7,115 nt of DNA from DASUSF01 sp036375275 (GTDB lineage: Bacteria; Pseudomonadota; Alphaproteobacteria; Geminicoccales; Geminicoccaceae). Both the position numbers and the translations under genes were made by a program. Numbering within the stretch: position 1 is the stretch's first letter; each line of letters starts with the position of its first letter. The stretch spans positions 1 to 7,115 of the forward strand of contig DASUSF010000124.1 of the NCBI GenBank assembly GCA_036375275.1, in the 5' to 3' direction. This document shows positions 1 through 5,890 of the stretch, one piece after another. The notes beneath the pieces are model-generated. The model saw only the letters and a list, made by a program, of their open reading frames with translations, was not told the DNA's origin and did no database searches.

Positions 1-444
1 CTTCTTGGCCGCCGCGCCCTTCTTTCTCGCCGGCTTCTTCGGCCGTCCGAGCCCGATCTTCAGGGCGAGCTCACGCCGCATCAGCGCGTAGCTCGGCGCC
101 ACCATCGGGTATTCGGGCTTGAGGCCGAACGTCGCGCGGTAGCTGTCCGGCGTGAGTCCGTGCTCGCTGGTCAGGTGCCGCTTCAGCATCCTCTGCTTCT
201 TGCCGCAGACCAGGCAGATCAGATGATCGCTGCCGATCGAACGGCGGACCGGGACCGCCGGCTCGGGCTTCTCGACCGTCGGCTCTTTTGCCTTGCCGAG
301 CTCTTGCAGCTGATGACCGACTTCGGCGATCAGGTGGCCGATCTCGCTGATCCCGATTGTGTTGTTTGACACGTAGGCGGACGCGATTTCGGCGGTCAGC
401 GCGGCGAGCGACTGCTCCGTCGTCTGCATATCATGGTCCTGCAT
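1..444 (-). CDS. mucR: MucR/Ros-family zinc-finger transcriptional regulator (3' end outside window)
   Basis: DNA-binding regulator of the Ros/MucR family; in rhizobia these proteins bind AT-rich sites, often silencing genes, and control exopolysaccharide synthesis, motility and their own promoter. The 148 codons present show the family order: an N-terminal helical segment with LTAEIASAYVSNN (about residues 16-28), an acidic/proline linker, then the zinc finger CLVCGKKQRMLKRHLTSEH, which is C-X2-C-X9-H-X4-H. It is followed by the hallmark GLTPDSYRATFGLKPEYPMV and YALMRRELALKIGLGRP, and a Lys/Ala-rich basic tail. The frame is still open at base 1, so a few C-terminal residues are probably missing. 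Two starts are possible. ATG at 444 has AAGG 9 bases upstream; ATG at 429 (MQTTEQSLAALTAEI) has AGGA 7 bases upstream. I give the longer form. The family assignment is secure; the target genes are unknown. Confidence 0.93.
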   Translation of the reverse strand, partial: MQDHDMQTTEQSLAALTAEIASAYVSNNTIGISEIGHLIAEVGHQLQELGKAKEPTVEKPEPAVPVRRSIGSDHLICLVCGKKQRMLKRHLTSEHGLTPDSYRATFGLKPEYPMVAPSYALMRRELALKIGLGRPKKPARKKGAAAKK

Positions 445-918
445 CGGGGCTTACCTTCGTGAGTGCGCTTAACAAGTATTCGTCCGAGCTGCATCTGGCA
501 AGATGGCGGTAGAAAAAATCGAGTGCCGCGCGAAGGGGTGAACCGCGGTAAATCAGCTCCGTCGACCATCTGGTGATGCCAGTGGTGTTCATTGCCTCGG
601 TCGGGTCCGGGGCGCCTGCTCGATGATCGGGCGCAGCAATGCCGCGTGGTCCAGCCCGACGTGCGCTTGTGGATCCGGTCCAGCAGAGCCTGTGCGACAG
701 GCATCGGCCGCCTCGGGCGAAGTCGGGCCGAAGAAGAGGAAAAGCTCCAGGAAGCCCGACGCCCACGGACATCGACGAGCCCAGGGCCAGCCAGGCTTCG
801 CTTGACCTGCCGGTTCGGCAGGACAGTGCGCCGCGGCGAATGAAAGAGGCGGCCTATGCGGCGATCCCCAGAAGGCGGAAAGTCTGCAAGTCTCTCCTGT
901 AGTCGCGGCTGCGCAAGG
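445..918. other. 474-bp region between mucR and phnW: mucR leader plus possible coding debris
   Basis: No convincing intact gene. Bases 445-600, just upstream of mucR, are less GC-rich than the surroundings and include an A6 run near 512-517 (T6 on the mucR strand) and a TTAACAAGTATT stretch. This is where the mucR promoter and any AT-rich autoregulatory MucR site would be expected. A weak promoter-like pair on the minus strand, TTGCCA (501-496) and TACTTG (478-473) with a 17-base spacer, has a poor -10 match. Bases 589 to about 830 contain the possible coding remnant listed separately. Between 855 and 918, downstream of phnW, I see no GC-rich hairpin followed by a T-run, so no intrinsic terminator is evident for phnW. 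Confidence 0.5.
589..775 (-). pseudogene. Possible decayed coding remnant, unrecognised
   Basis: On the minus strand the frame ending in TGA at 591-589 reads like real protein for about 55 residues (FLELFLFFGPTSPEAADA, then VGLDHAALLRPIIEQAPR), but it has no ATG or GTG start with a ribosome binding site. A protein-like stretch (EAWLALGSSMSVGVG) lies immediately upstream in another frame, as if one base had been gained or lost near 745-760. Third-position GC of the downstream part is about 74% by hand count, lower than in the genes nearby. I do not recognise the product. It may instead be chance open frame in GC-rich DNA, so this is a weak call. Confidence 0.22.
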
Positions 919-2043
919 TCAGGGCCGGCCGCTGGTCACTCCCAGCTCCCGGAGCGTGCTCCGGATGGCGTCGATCGCGCCGCTCATGTCCAGAGGCCCG
1001 AGGTGCCCGATGCACCCGATCCGGAAGCTCGGGGCGACGGTGAGCTTGCCGGGGTAGATGACGTAGCCTCGCCCGCGCAGGCGGTCGTAGAAGGCCTGAA
1101 AGTCGAAACCCGGATCCCGAGGCATCCGGAAGGTGACGATGATCGGCGCCTGCAGATGCTCCGGCAGCAGGGGCTCGAAGCCGAGTTCGCGCATGCCGGT
1201 GGTCAGGATCCGGCAGTTTTCCCGGTAGCGCGCGCCACGGCCGGCGACGCCGCCCTCCTCCTGGTGCTCGAGCAGCGCACGCTCGAGCGCGGCGAGGACG
1301 TGGGTCGGCGGCGTGAACTGCCACTGGCCATTCCGCTCCAGCCCGAGCCACTGATCGTGGAGGTCGAGCGACAGCGCCGGCGCCCGGCCTTCGGCCCCTG
1401 CCAGCGCGTCTTCGCGGATGATCGCGAAGCCGACCCCCGGGACCCCCTCGAGGCACTTGTTGGCCGAGGCGGCGAGCGCCTCGAAGGGCACCTCGCGGGC
1501 GTCGAGCGGCAGCGCGCCGAAGGCGCTCATGGCGTCGATCAGGAGGCGGCGGCCGTGCCGGGCGGTCACCTCGGCGATCGCCTCGATCGGGTTCAGGATG
1601 CCCGAGGTGGTCTCGCAGTGCACGGCGGCGACGTGGCTGATCGAGGGATCGGAGGCCAGCGCCCGATCGAGCGCGGCGATGTCGGCGGGTTGATCCTCGG
1701 CCGTCCGCAGCGCCTCCACCGGGGTGCCGTGGTAGCGGGCCATGGCGACCATGCGCTGCCCGTACGCGCCGTTCACGAGGACGAGAAGCCTGCCGTCCCG
1801 GGGCACCAGGGTGCCGAGCATGGCCTCGACGATGAAGGTCCCGCTGCCCTGCAGGGGCACGCAGACGTGGCTCCCGGCTCCGCCTGCCAGCGCCAGGAGG
1901 CGCTCGCGGACGCGGGCGTTCAGCGCGATGAACCCCGGGTCGCGCGAGCCCCAGTCGCGCAGCATGGCCTGCTTGACGCTCGCCGATGTGGTGAGGGGGC
2001 CGGGCGTGAGGAGCAGCGGTTCGTCCTGGGCGGTGGTCATCAT
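919..2043 (-). CDS. phnW: 2-aminoethylphosphonate--pyruvate transaminase
   Basis: PLP enzyme of aminotransferase class V (fold type I), cytosolic, interconverting 2-aminoethylphosphonate + pyruvate and phosphonoacetaldehyde + alanine. Its 374 residues match the family length. Diagnostic blocks: LLLTPGPLTTS at 10-20, LQGSGTFIVEAML at 64-76, HCETTSGILNP at 142-152, LLIDAMSAFG at 167-176 with Asp170 as the expected partner of the cofactor pyridine nitrogen, and SANKCLEGVPG at 193-203 with Lys196 as the Schiff-base lysine. RIGCIGHL at 341-348 contains the arginine expected to bind the substrate carboxylate. The LTPGPLTTS and SANKCLEGVPG motifs favour PhnW over alanine- or serine-glyoxylate aminotransferases. 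Tandem ATGs at 2043 and 2040 follow GGGA at 5- or 8-base spacing. The gene begins 54 bp after the vanZ-like gene on the same strand and is probably co-transcribed. No phnX, phnY/phnA, pepM or ppd gene is in view, so direction (catabolic or biosynthetic) is open. Confidence 0.9.
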   Translation of the reverse strand: MMTTAQDEPLLLTPGPLTTSASVKQAMLRDWGSRDPGFIALNARVRERLLALAGGAGSHVCVPLQGSGTFIVEAMLGTLVPRDGRLLVLVNGAYGQRMVAMARYHGTPVEALRTAEDQPADIAALDRALASDPSISHVAAVHCETTSGILNPIEAIAEVTARHGRRLLIDAMSAFGALPLDAREVPFEALAASANKCLEGVPGVGFAIIREDALAGAEGRAPALSLDLHDQWLGLERNGQWQFTPPTHVLAALERALLEHQEEGGVAGRGARYRENCRILTTGMRELGFEPLLPEHLQAPIIVTFRMPRDPGFDFQAFYDRLRGRGYVIYPGKLTVAPSFRIGCIGHLGPLDMSGAIDAIRSTLRELGVTSGRP

Positions 2044-2097
2044 CGTATTCCCATGCGGCTGGCCGGCGGCCTCGCGCGGCGCAGACCTCGAAGAGGC

Positions 2098-3165
2098 TCA
2101 GTGGCGTCGGGCTCCGGCGAGCGGGCGCCCTCCGCTCCAGGCACGCTCCGCCCGCCGGGCGAGCCAGCGGCCCAGAGCATAGCCGGCCGCGCCGCCGGCG
2201 ACGTTGAGGATGAAGTCGTTGATCGACGGGTTGCGCACCGAGATGAAGATCTGGGCGACTTCCATGCTCGCGCTCACGCCGGCGATCAGGAGCACCGCAG
2301 CGATGGCGGCGCGGCGCGTGTCCGGACGCGACGCCATCCCCAGGAACAGGCCGAGAGGCAGGTACATCACGAGGTTGTTGACCGCGTCCCTCGTCTGCAG
2401 ATGCCGGAACGGCTCGAGCTTGGGCTCGCGGCTCATGATCCAGAAGGTCGCCGGCCGTTGCAGGGGCTCCGCTCCAGGGTACGCACGCATCGCGTCCGGT
2501 GTCCGGACGACCACGCGGCCGATGTCGCCGAGCCAGGGATGGTTGCCGCTGATCTCGTTGCCGAAGGTGAGCCGGTACGTCGCATCCCACGTCCGGAGCG
2601 GGTCGGGCGCGAGGTCGAGCCGGATCGGGCGCTCGTCGCCCGCGCGCAGCGCGAGCGTCCCCGGCGCGACGGTCAGGGCGACGTCGAGCCAGCTGCCCGC
2701 CTGGAGGACGTCGCGCGCGCGCGCCACCCGCGCGGCATCGTCGGCCGTGTCGCCGGCACCGGGCGAGCGCAGGTACACCATCAGGTCGTCGCCCTGCTGG
2801 GCGATGGCGAGGTTGCGCTCGAAGCCGCTGCCCGCGACGCTGAGGATGCGGGCCCGATCGCTCTGCCGGGTCACGAGCGGCCGCACGCGCAAGCTGATCT
2901 CCAGGCGGCCACTGCGGATCGCGGTGTCGAGCCAGGCCGGTGGCCCGGAGGTCACGGCGAGGCCGGGCGAGAGAAAGCGCAGGCCGACGTCGGCTTCCAG
3001 GCGGGCGCCGTTCGCGACGTTGCGGGGCGGATCCCAGGTGAACGGCCAGAGCGAGACCAGAACGTAGCCGGCCACGGCGAGCAGGCCGACCGGCCAGCGG
3101 ACGACCGGCGCCTGCAGCCACGCCCAGGCCCGCCTCGCCCAGGCGCCGACCGACCCCCGAACCAC
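2098..3165 (-). CDS. VanZ-domain membrane protein with N-terminal anchor and LamG/concanavalin-like middle domain
   Basis: A 355-residue inner-membrane protein. A hydrophobic segment at about 24-41 (WPVGLLAVAGYVLVSLWPF) is followed by a soluble, presumably periplasmic part at about 55-225 rich in alternating beta-strand patterns (LEISLRVRPL, LDVALTVAPGTLAL, IGRVVVRTP). This resembles the concanavalin A/LamG-like sandwich found fused to VanZ in some Gram-negatives. The VanZ domain follows at about 258-336 with three membrane segments: DAVNNLVMYLPLGLFLGM, then AAIAAVLLIAGVSASMEVAQIF and SINDFILNVAGGAAGYALGRW, carrying the typical N, PLG, E-x2-Q, R, D and N..G residues. VanZ itself confers low-level teicoplanin resistance by an unclear route; VanZ-like proteins in polysaccharide loci have no settled activity. 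The start is GTG at 3165; the best ribosome-binding candidate, AGGA at 3181-3178, lies 12 bases away and abuts the hairpin repeat. Sugar binding by the middle domain is inferred. Confidence 0.85.
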   Translation of the reverse strand: MVRGSVGAWARRAWAWLQAPVVRWPVGLLAVAGYVLVSLWPFTWDPPRNVANGARLEADVGLRFLSPGLAVTSGPPAWLDTAIRSGRLEISLRVRPLVTRQSDRARILSVAGSGFERNLAIAQQGDDLMVYLRSPGAGDTADDAARVARARDVLQAGSWLDVALTVAPGTLALRAGDERPIRLDLAPDPLRTWDATYRLTFGNEISGNHPWLGDIGRVVVRTPDAMRAYPGAEPLQRPATFWIMSREPKLEPFRHLQTRDAVNNLVMYLPLGLFLGMASRPDTRRAAIAAVLLIAGVSASMEVAQIFISVRNPSINDFILNVAGGAAGYALGRWLARRAERAWSGGRPLAGARRH

Positions 3166-3179
3166 GGAGCGCTGCCGTC

Positions 3180-3236
3180 CTAGTGGTTCGAACCTGACGG
3201 AGGATTCCCTCCGTCAGGTGTCCCACGAACCACTAA
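3180..3236. repeat. Two-tier perfect hairpin, left repeat copy, just upstream of vanZ start
   Basis: Outer arms TAGTGGTTCG (3181-3190) and CGAACCACTA (3226-3235) are exact reverse complements. Inside them ACCTGACGGAGG (3192-3203) and CCTCCGTCAGGT (3208-3219) form an exact 12-bp stem with a 4-base loop. On the vanZ strand the base of the structure ends at 3181, where the only plausible ribosome-binding AGGA begins, 15 bases before the GTG start. There is no following T-run, so it is not a standard intrinsic terminator; folding could affect ribosome access or mRNA stability. Confidence 0.85.
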
Positions 3237-3246
3237 ACTCATGATT

Positions 3247-3302
3247 CTAGTGGTCTCTGCGATCAGCCGCATGAGAGGCATCCGTCTGATCCAGACCACT
3301 AG
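3247..3302. repeat. Second hairpin of left repeat copy with CTAGTGGT ends
   Basis: Outer arms CTAGTGGTCT (3247-3256) and AGACCACTAG (3293-3302) are exact reverse complements, with inner arms GATCAG (3261-3266) and CTGATC (3286-3291). Its ends share the sequence CTAGTGGT/ACCACTAG with the neighbouring hairpin at 3180-3236 (one mismatch at 3236), so the two hairpins look related at their termini. The corresponding hairpin of the right copy is 3369-3418, where GTGGT/ACCAC and most of the inner stem are kept. Confidence 0.8.
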
Positions 3303-3396
3303 ACGTTCGGGCCGGACGGAGAGCCGGCCTCGTCCGGTGGGTCGCGGAGCACGGCGCCGCTCGCCGTCGTGGTGTCTCCGATCAGCCGTCGCTGGG

Positions 3397-5520
3397 TCAT
3401 CTGTCCGATCCGGACCACCAGAGGCCGAGGGTGGAGGCGGCACGGGCCTGGCCGGGCCCGGGCGCCCCGCCGGGCCCGACCGCGCCGAGCCCGGTCGCCG
3501 CGAGCGGGTCCACCGCGCCTCGGTAGCCGCCATCCTGCGCTCCCGGCCAGCCCCTCGCGGCAAGGTCGAGCGCGCCATGCGCGGCGGGACCGTCGGGCGC
3601 AGGGCGGTAGTCGCCTCCGGCCGGATCGCGCAGCATCGGATCCGCCTCGACGCCCGCGCGCTCCCATCCCGGCGGGTAATAGGCGCGCGTGGTCTCCGCG
3701 AAGGCCGACCTGCGGAACTCGGCGAGCGACCGGAAGTTGCGGGTCTCCTCGCCGTTGATCCACGAGCGGAACAGCGGCTCCTGCGGGTCGGGCACGGTGC
3801 GGTGGTAGAGATTGCCGTCGAAGATCTCGGCGCCGTCGTCGACCCGCTCGCCCCGCGCCACCCGGTCGTCGGACCGTTGCACGAAGATGTTGTTGTAGAC
3901 CTCGTGGGGCGGCCCGTCGCGCGGCCCGTCCCGGTCCTGGCCGGCGCCGGAGCTGTTGGTGTTGGTCCGGAACAGGATGGTGTTGTTGTAGATCTTCCAG
4001 GGGTCCGGACCGGCGGACTTCATGCTGTGGGTCGGCATGGCGATGTGGTAGCGCCATCCCGCCTCGCCCTCGCCGAGGCGGCTGTACAGCTCGTCGTAGC
4101 GGACGTCGATGATGTTGTGATGGATGTACTTGGTCCCGGGCGCGGTCGACGGTCCGGAGCCGTGGTGCGAGGGGCCGGGGCCGAACATCAGGTTGTAGGC
4201 GAACTCGACGTGGGCCGCGGCCGTCCCGAGCTGCAGGGCGTCGTCGATCACCCGGTCGAACACGTTGTGCCGGACGCTCAGCCGCTCCGGGCTGCCGGCG
4301 GCCGTGATGCCGTCGAACACGTCCAGGAAGCGCGACCCCGTGATGCTGATGCAGTCGCCCCCACTCCGGAGGATCACCCCGCTGAGCTTGAGGGCGGCCG
4401 CGACGCGGGGTCCCGACTTGACGTCCCGCCAGGACGCCCAGGCCGGAAAGCCGGCATCGAACGTGACATCGCGGAGCGCCAGATCGCGCACGCCCTCCTC
4501 GATCAGGACGCCGGTCCGGCCGGGCGTGATCTCGAGGTCGATCAGGCTCACCAGAGCGCCCGACTGCACATCCAGCGGCCGCAGGAAGTGCCTGATCGCC
4601 AGTCCCTGGAGGACGAGGCCGTGCACGCCGTCGAGCCGGAGGCCGGACACCTGGTTGCCGATGAACAGCCGGTTGCGCCGGGGGTCGGGATCGCTCGGGA
4701 TCTCGAACACCCTGCCGTGGATCGCGCGCGGATCAGGCGGCTGCAGCCGGACGTAGAGGTGCCCGTCGTCGCGGTTCCAGTGCAGGCCCGGGCCGATGTA
4801 GTAGCGTCCGGATTCCTCCCAGGTCGTCGTCTCTGCAGCGATCGCCTCGGGATCAGGGTAGACGTTGAGCGCGTAGAGCTCGCCGTCGACCTCGATCTTG
4901 CCGAAGAACGCGCCGGGCTCGTACCTCCGCTTCGACCGCCAGAGGCCGGTCTCTGCAGCCACCAGCGTCCACTCGTCGTTGTCGGGCGTCTGGAACTCGG
5001 GGAAGCTGCCGTCGATCACGACCTCCTCGCCCGCGAAGCTCACGATCGCGATCGGTGCCCCGGGCTCGCCCCGGGCCCGGATCTCGATGCCGTGCTCGCG
5101 GTAGGTGCCGCCACGCACGAAAAGTGTGTCGCCCGGGCGGAGCTGGGCCACGGCATGGCCGAGGGTCCGCCAGGGCCGCTCCCGCCCGCCCGCGGCCGTG
5201 TCGTCGCCGTCGGGCGAGACGAACAGCTGGCGACCCGCGCCGAGATCCGCCTCCTCGGGAGGGGCGGCGCACGCCCGCGGCCCGGGCGCCGGCGCGGACG
5301 CACCGGCGGGCTCTGCCTGGGCCAGGGTGATCCGTCCCCGCGGGGGCGCGGGGACGGCGCCGCAGATGCCGTCCGTGCCGGGCAGGAACTCGACCGCATG
5401 GAGCGCAGCGCAGAGTTGCGCCCGCGCGAGCACCGCGGCGGGCGGACCGGGCACCTCCACGCACGAGCGGCAGGACAGGTCCGTCTGCTGGAGCGGACCC
5501 ACATCGGGCGTGAATTCCAA
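3397..5520 (-). CDS. Right-handed parallel beta-helix (PbH1/DUF1565-like) protein
   Basis: A 707-residue protein from TTG 5520. From about residue 99 it shows the usual entry to carbohydrate-active beta-helix proteins (LFVSPDGDD, then PWRTLGHAVAQLRPGDTLF and VRGGTYRE). A long solenoid of short strand repeats follows, with asparagine-ladder-like turns: GLVLQGLAIRHF, GGDCISITGSRFLDVFDGI, VRHNVFDRVIDDALQLG, HHNIIDV, YNNTILFR and YNNIFVQ. Families of this fold include polysaccharide lyases, hydrolases and epimerases; no catalytic set can be assigned by eye, so activity on the local glycan is inference. The C-terminal 60 residues are Gly/Ala/Pro-rich. I chose TTG because AGAGGAG lies 6 bases upstream and third-position GC is about 84% after it but about 61% in the 37-codon extension to ATG 5631, which also overlaps a promoter-like site. 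No signal peptide or membrane segment is visible from either start or in the other frames. The final residues WWSGSDR and the stop lie in the repeat. Confidence 0.85.
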   Translation of the reverse strand: MEFTPDVGPLQQTDLSCRSCVEVPGPPAAVLARAQLCAALHAVEFLPGTDGICGAVPAPPRGRITLAQAEPAGASAPAPGPRACAAPPEEADLGAGRQLFVSPDGDDTAAGGRERPWRTLGHAVAQLRPGDTLFVRGGTYREHGIEIRARGEPGAPIAIVSFAGEEVVIDGSFPEFQTPDNDEWTLVAAETGLWRSKRRYEPGAFFGKIEVDGELYALNVYPDPEAIAAETTTWEESGRYYIGPGLHWNRDDGHLYVRLQPPDPRAIHGRVFEIPSDPDPRRNRLFIGNQVSGLRLDGVHGLVLQGLAIRHFLRPLDVQSGALVSLIDLEITPGRTGVLIEEGVRDLALRDVTFDAGFPAWASWRDVKSGPRVAAALKLSGVILRSGGDCISITGSRFLDVFDGITAAGSPERLSVRHNVFDRVIDDALQLGTAAAHVEFAYNLMFGPGPSHHGSGPSTAPGTKYIHHNIIDVRYDELYSRLGEGEAGWRYHIAMPTHSMKSAGPDPWKIYNNTILFRTNTNSSGAGQDRDGPRDGPPHEVYNNIFVQRSDDRVARGERVDDGAEIFDGNLYHRTVPDPQEPLFRSWINGEETRNFRSLAEFRRSAFAETTRAYYPPGWERAGVEADPMLRDPAGGDYRPAPDGPAAHGALDLAARGWPGAQDGGYRGAVDPLAATGLGAVGPGGAPGPGQARAASTLGLWWSGSDR

Positions 5521-5526
5521 GAGCCA

Positions 5527-5533
5527 CTCCTCT
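5527..5533 (-). promoter_or_regulatory. Shine-Dalgarno site deciding the beta-helix gene start
   Basis: AGAGGAG on the minus strand, six bases before TTG (5520-5518). It is the only strong purine-rich ribosome-binding sequence near the 5' end of this frame. The ATG at 5631 is preceded only by TGAGCGGCG. Confidence 0.6.
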
Positions 5534-5619
5534 GAAGCCGCGGAACGGGAAGGTCGAAGCAGACGAGCCTCGCGCGGCCCTCGCCCGGAGCTGTCTCCGC
5601 CGCGGCTGCCCGGAACCGT

Positions 5620-5648
5620 AAAATAAATCATCGCCGCTCAGCAATCAA
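5620..5648 (-). promoter_or_regulatory. Candidate sigma-70-type promoter for the beta-helix gene
   Basis: On the minus strand TTGATT (5648-5643, four of six matches to TTGACA) is separated by 17 bases from TATTTT (5625-5620, four of six matches to TATAAT). Transcription would start near 5613, inside the frame that begins at ATG 5631. That would rule out this ATG and fit the TTG start at 5520 with a leader of about 90 bases. It rests on consensus match and AT-rich context only. Confidence 0.4.
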
Positions 5649-5652
5649 GGTG

Positions 5653-5710
5653 GCTCTTTTCATTGCAAATCTGAGGTAGTAACCGGCGTATTGCTATTTT
5701 CACTGCGGAT
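5653..5710. repeat. Pair of 18-bp imperfect direct repeats, possible operator
   Basis: GCTCTTTTCATTGCAAAT (5653-5670) and GCTATTTTCACTGCGGAT (5693-5710) agree at 14 of 18 positions and lie 40 bp apart start to start, close to four helical turns. Both are in the AT-rich island of the divergent region. The spacing and T-rich core would suit a regulator binding two sites on one DNA face. The regulator is unknown. Confidence 0.45.
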
Positions 5711-5890
5711 TGTGACGGTACGGGAATACGACCTGAAGCAGTTTCACGCGAGTGGATGCTTGGCCGGGGACGCCGCTCGTGTTGTGGTGCAGCGCGGCCG
5801 GCGGCGACGATTGCCCGGCTTCGAGGGCCGCGCATCGAAGCGGCATCCGGATCGCGCCACGGAAGTGACCGGCGCCGGGCGCGGTCTGGA

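Larger units (their letters stand above)
3180..3421. repeat. Two tandem diverged copies (period 119 bp) of a composite palindromic element
   Basis: Bases 3184-3302 align without gaps to 3303-3421, about 73 of 119 identical by hand count. Similarity is concentrated in the hairpin-forming parts: 38 of 50 in 3250-3299 against 3369-3418. The short spacer between hairpins (3234-3249) is almost fully diverged. Each copy holds two hairpins. The left copy is nearly perfectly palindromic and AT-richer, while the right copy is GC-richer and imperfect. In the first hairpin the pair T3195:A3216 of the left copy corresponds to G3314:C3335 in the right copy, a compensatory change consistent with selection on structure. 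The element fills the gap between the beta-helix gene and the vanZ-like gene and overlaps the 3' end of the former. It may be a REP- or MITE-like intergenic element, an RNA-level regulator, or both; I do not recognise a named family. Confidence 0.8.

Noticed and set aside
431..592. 53-codon minus-strand frame (MNTTGITRWSTELIYRGS...) just upstream of mucR
   Set aside because: Third-position GC is only about 62% by hand count, with AGA and TTA codons. It has no clear ribosome-binding site and lies over the expected mucR promoter, so it is more likely non-coding leader.
856..3183. 775-codon open frame on the plus strand covering phnW and the vanZ-like gene
   Set aside because: Antisense shadow produced by strong third-position GC; the translation is Arg/Ala/Gly-rich with no domain, while the minus strand encodes recognisable families over the same bases.
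854..3226. 790-codon minus-strand frame overlapping phnW and the vanZ-like gene
   Set aside because: Out-of-phase shadow, extremely Arg/Pro-rich; the true genes lie in another frame on the same strand.
3180..3302. The hairpins as intrinsic terminators or a CRISPR array
   Set aside because: No T-run follows a stem on either strand, and there are only two diverged copies with no constant repeats or unique spacers.
3184..3421. The repeat copies as protein-coding: both read through for 40 codons with similar residues (LVVRIGQMTQRRLIGDTT and LVVWIRRMPLMRLIAETT)
   Set aside because: The 119-bp period is not a multiple of three, so the copies are in different frames, there is no start signal, and the similarity is explained by nucleotide conservation of the hairpins.
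5332..5357. Perfect 10-bp GC stem (CCGTCCCCGC / GCGGGGACGG) with a 6-base loop
   Set aside because: It lies inside the coding frame of the beta-helix protein, in a Pro/Gly-rich segment, with no T-run; probably a by-product of GC-rich codons.
3241..5535. 764-codon open frame on the plus strand opposite the beta-helix gene
   Set aside because: Same antisense GC effect; it runs through the palindromic repeat and shows no family motif.
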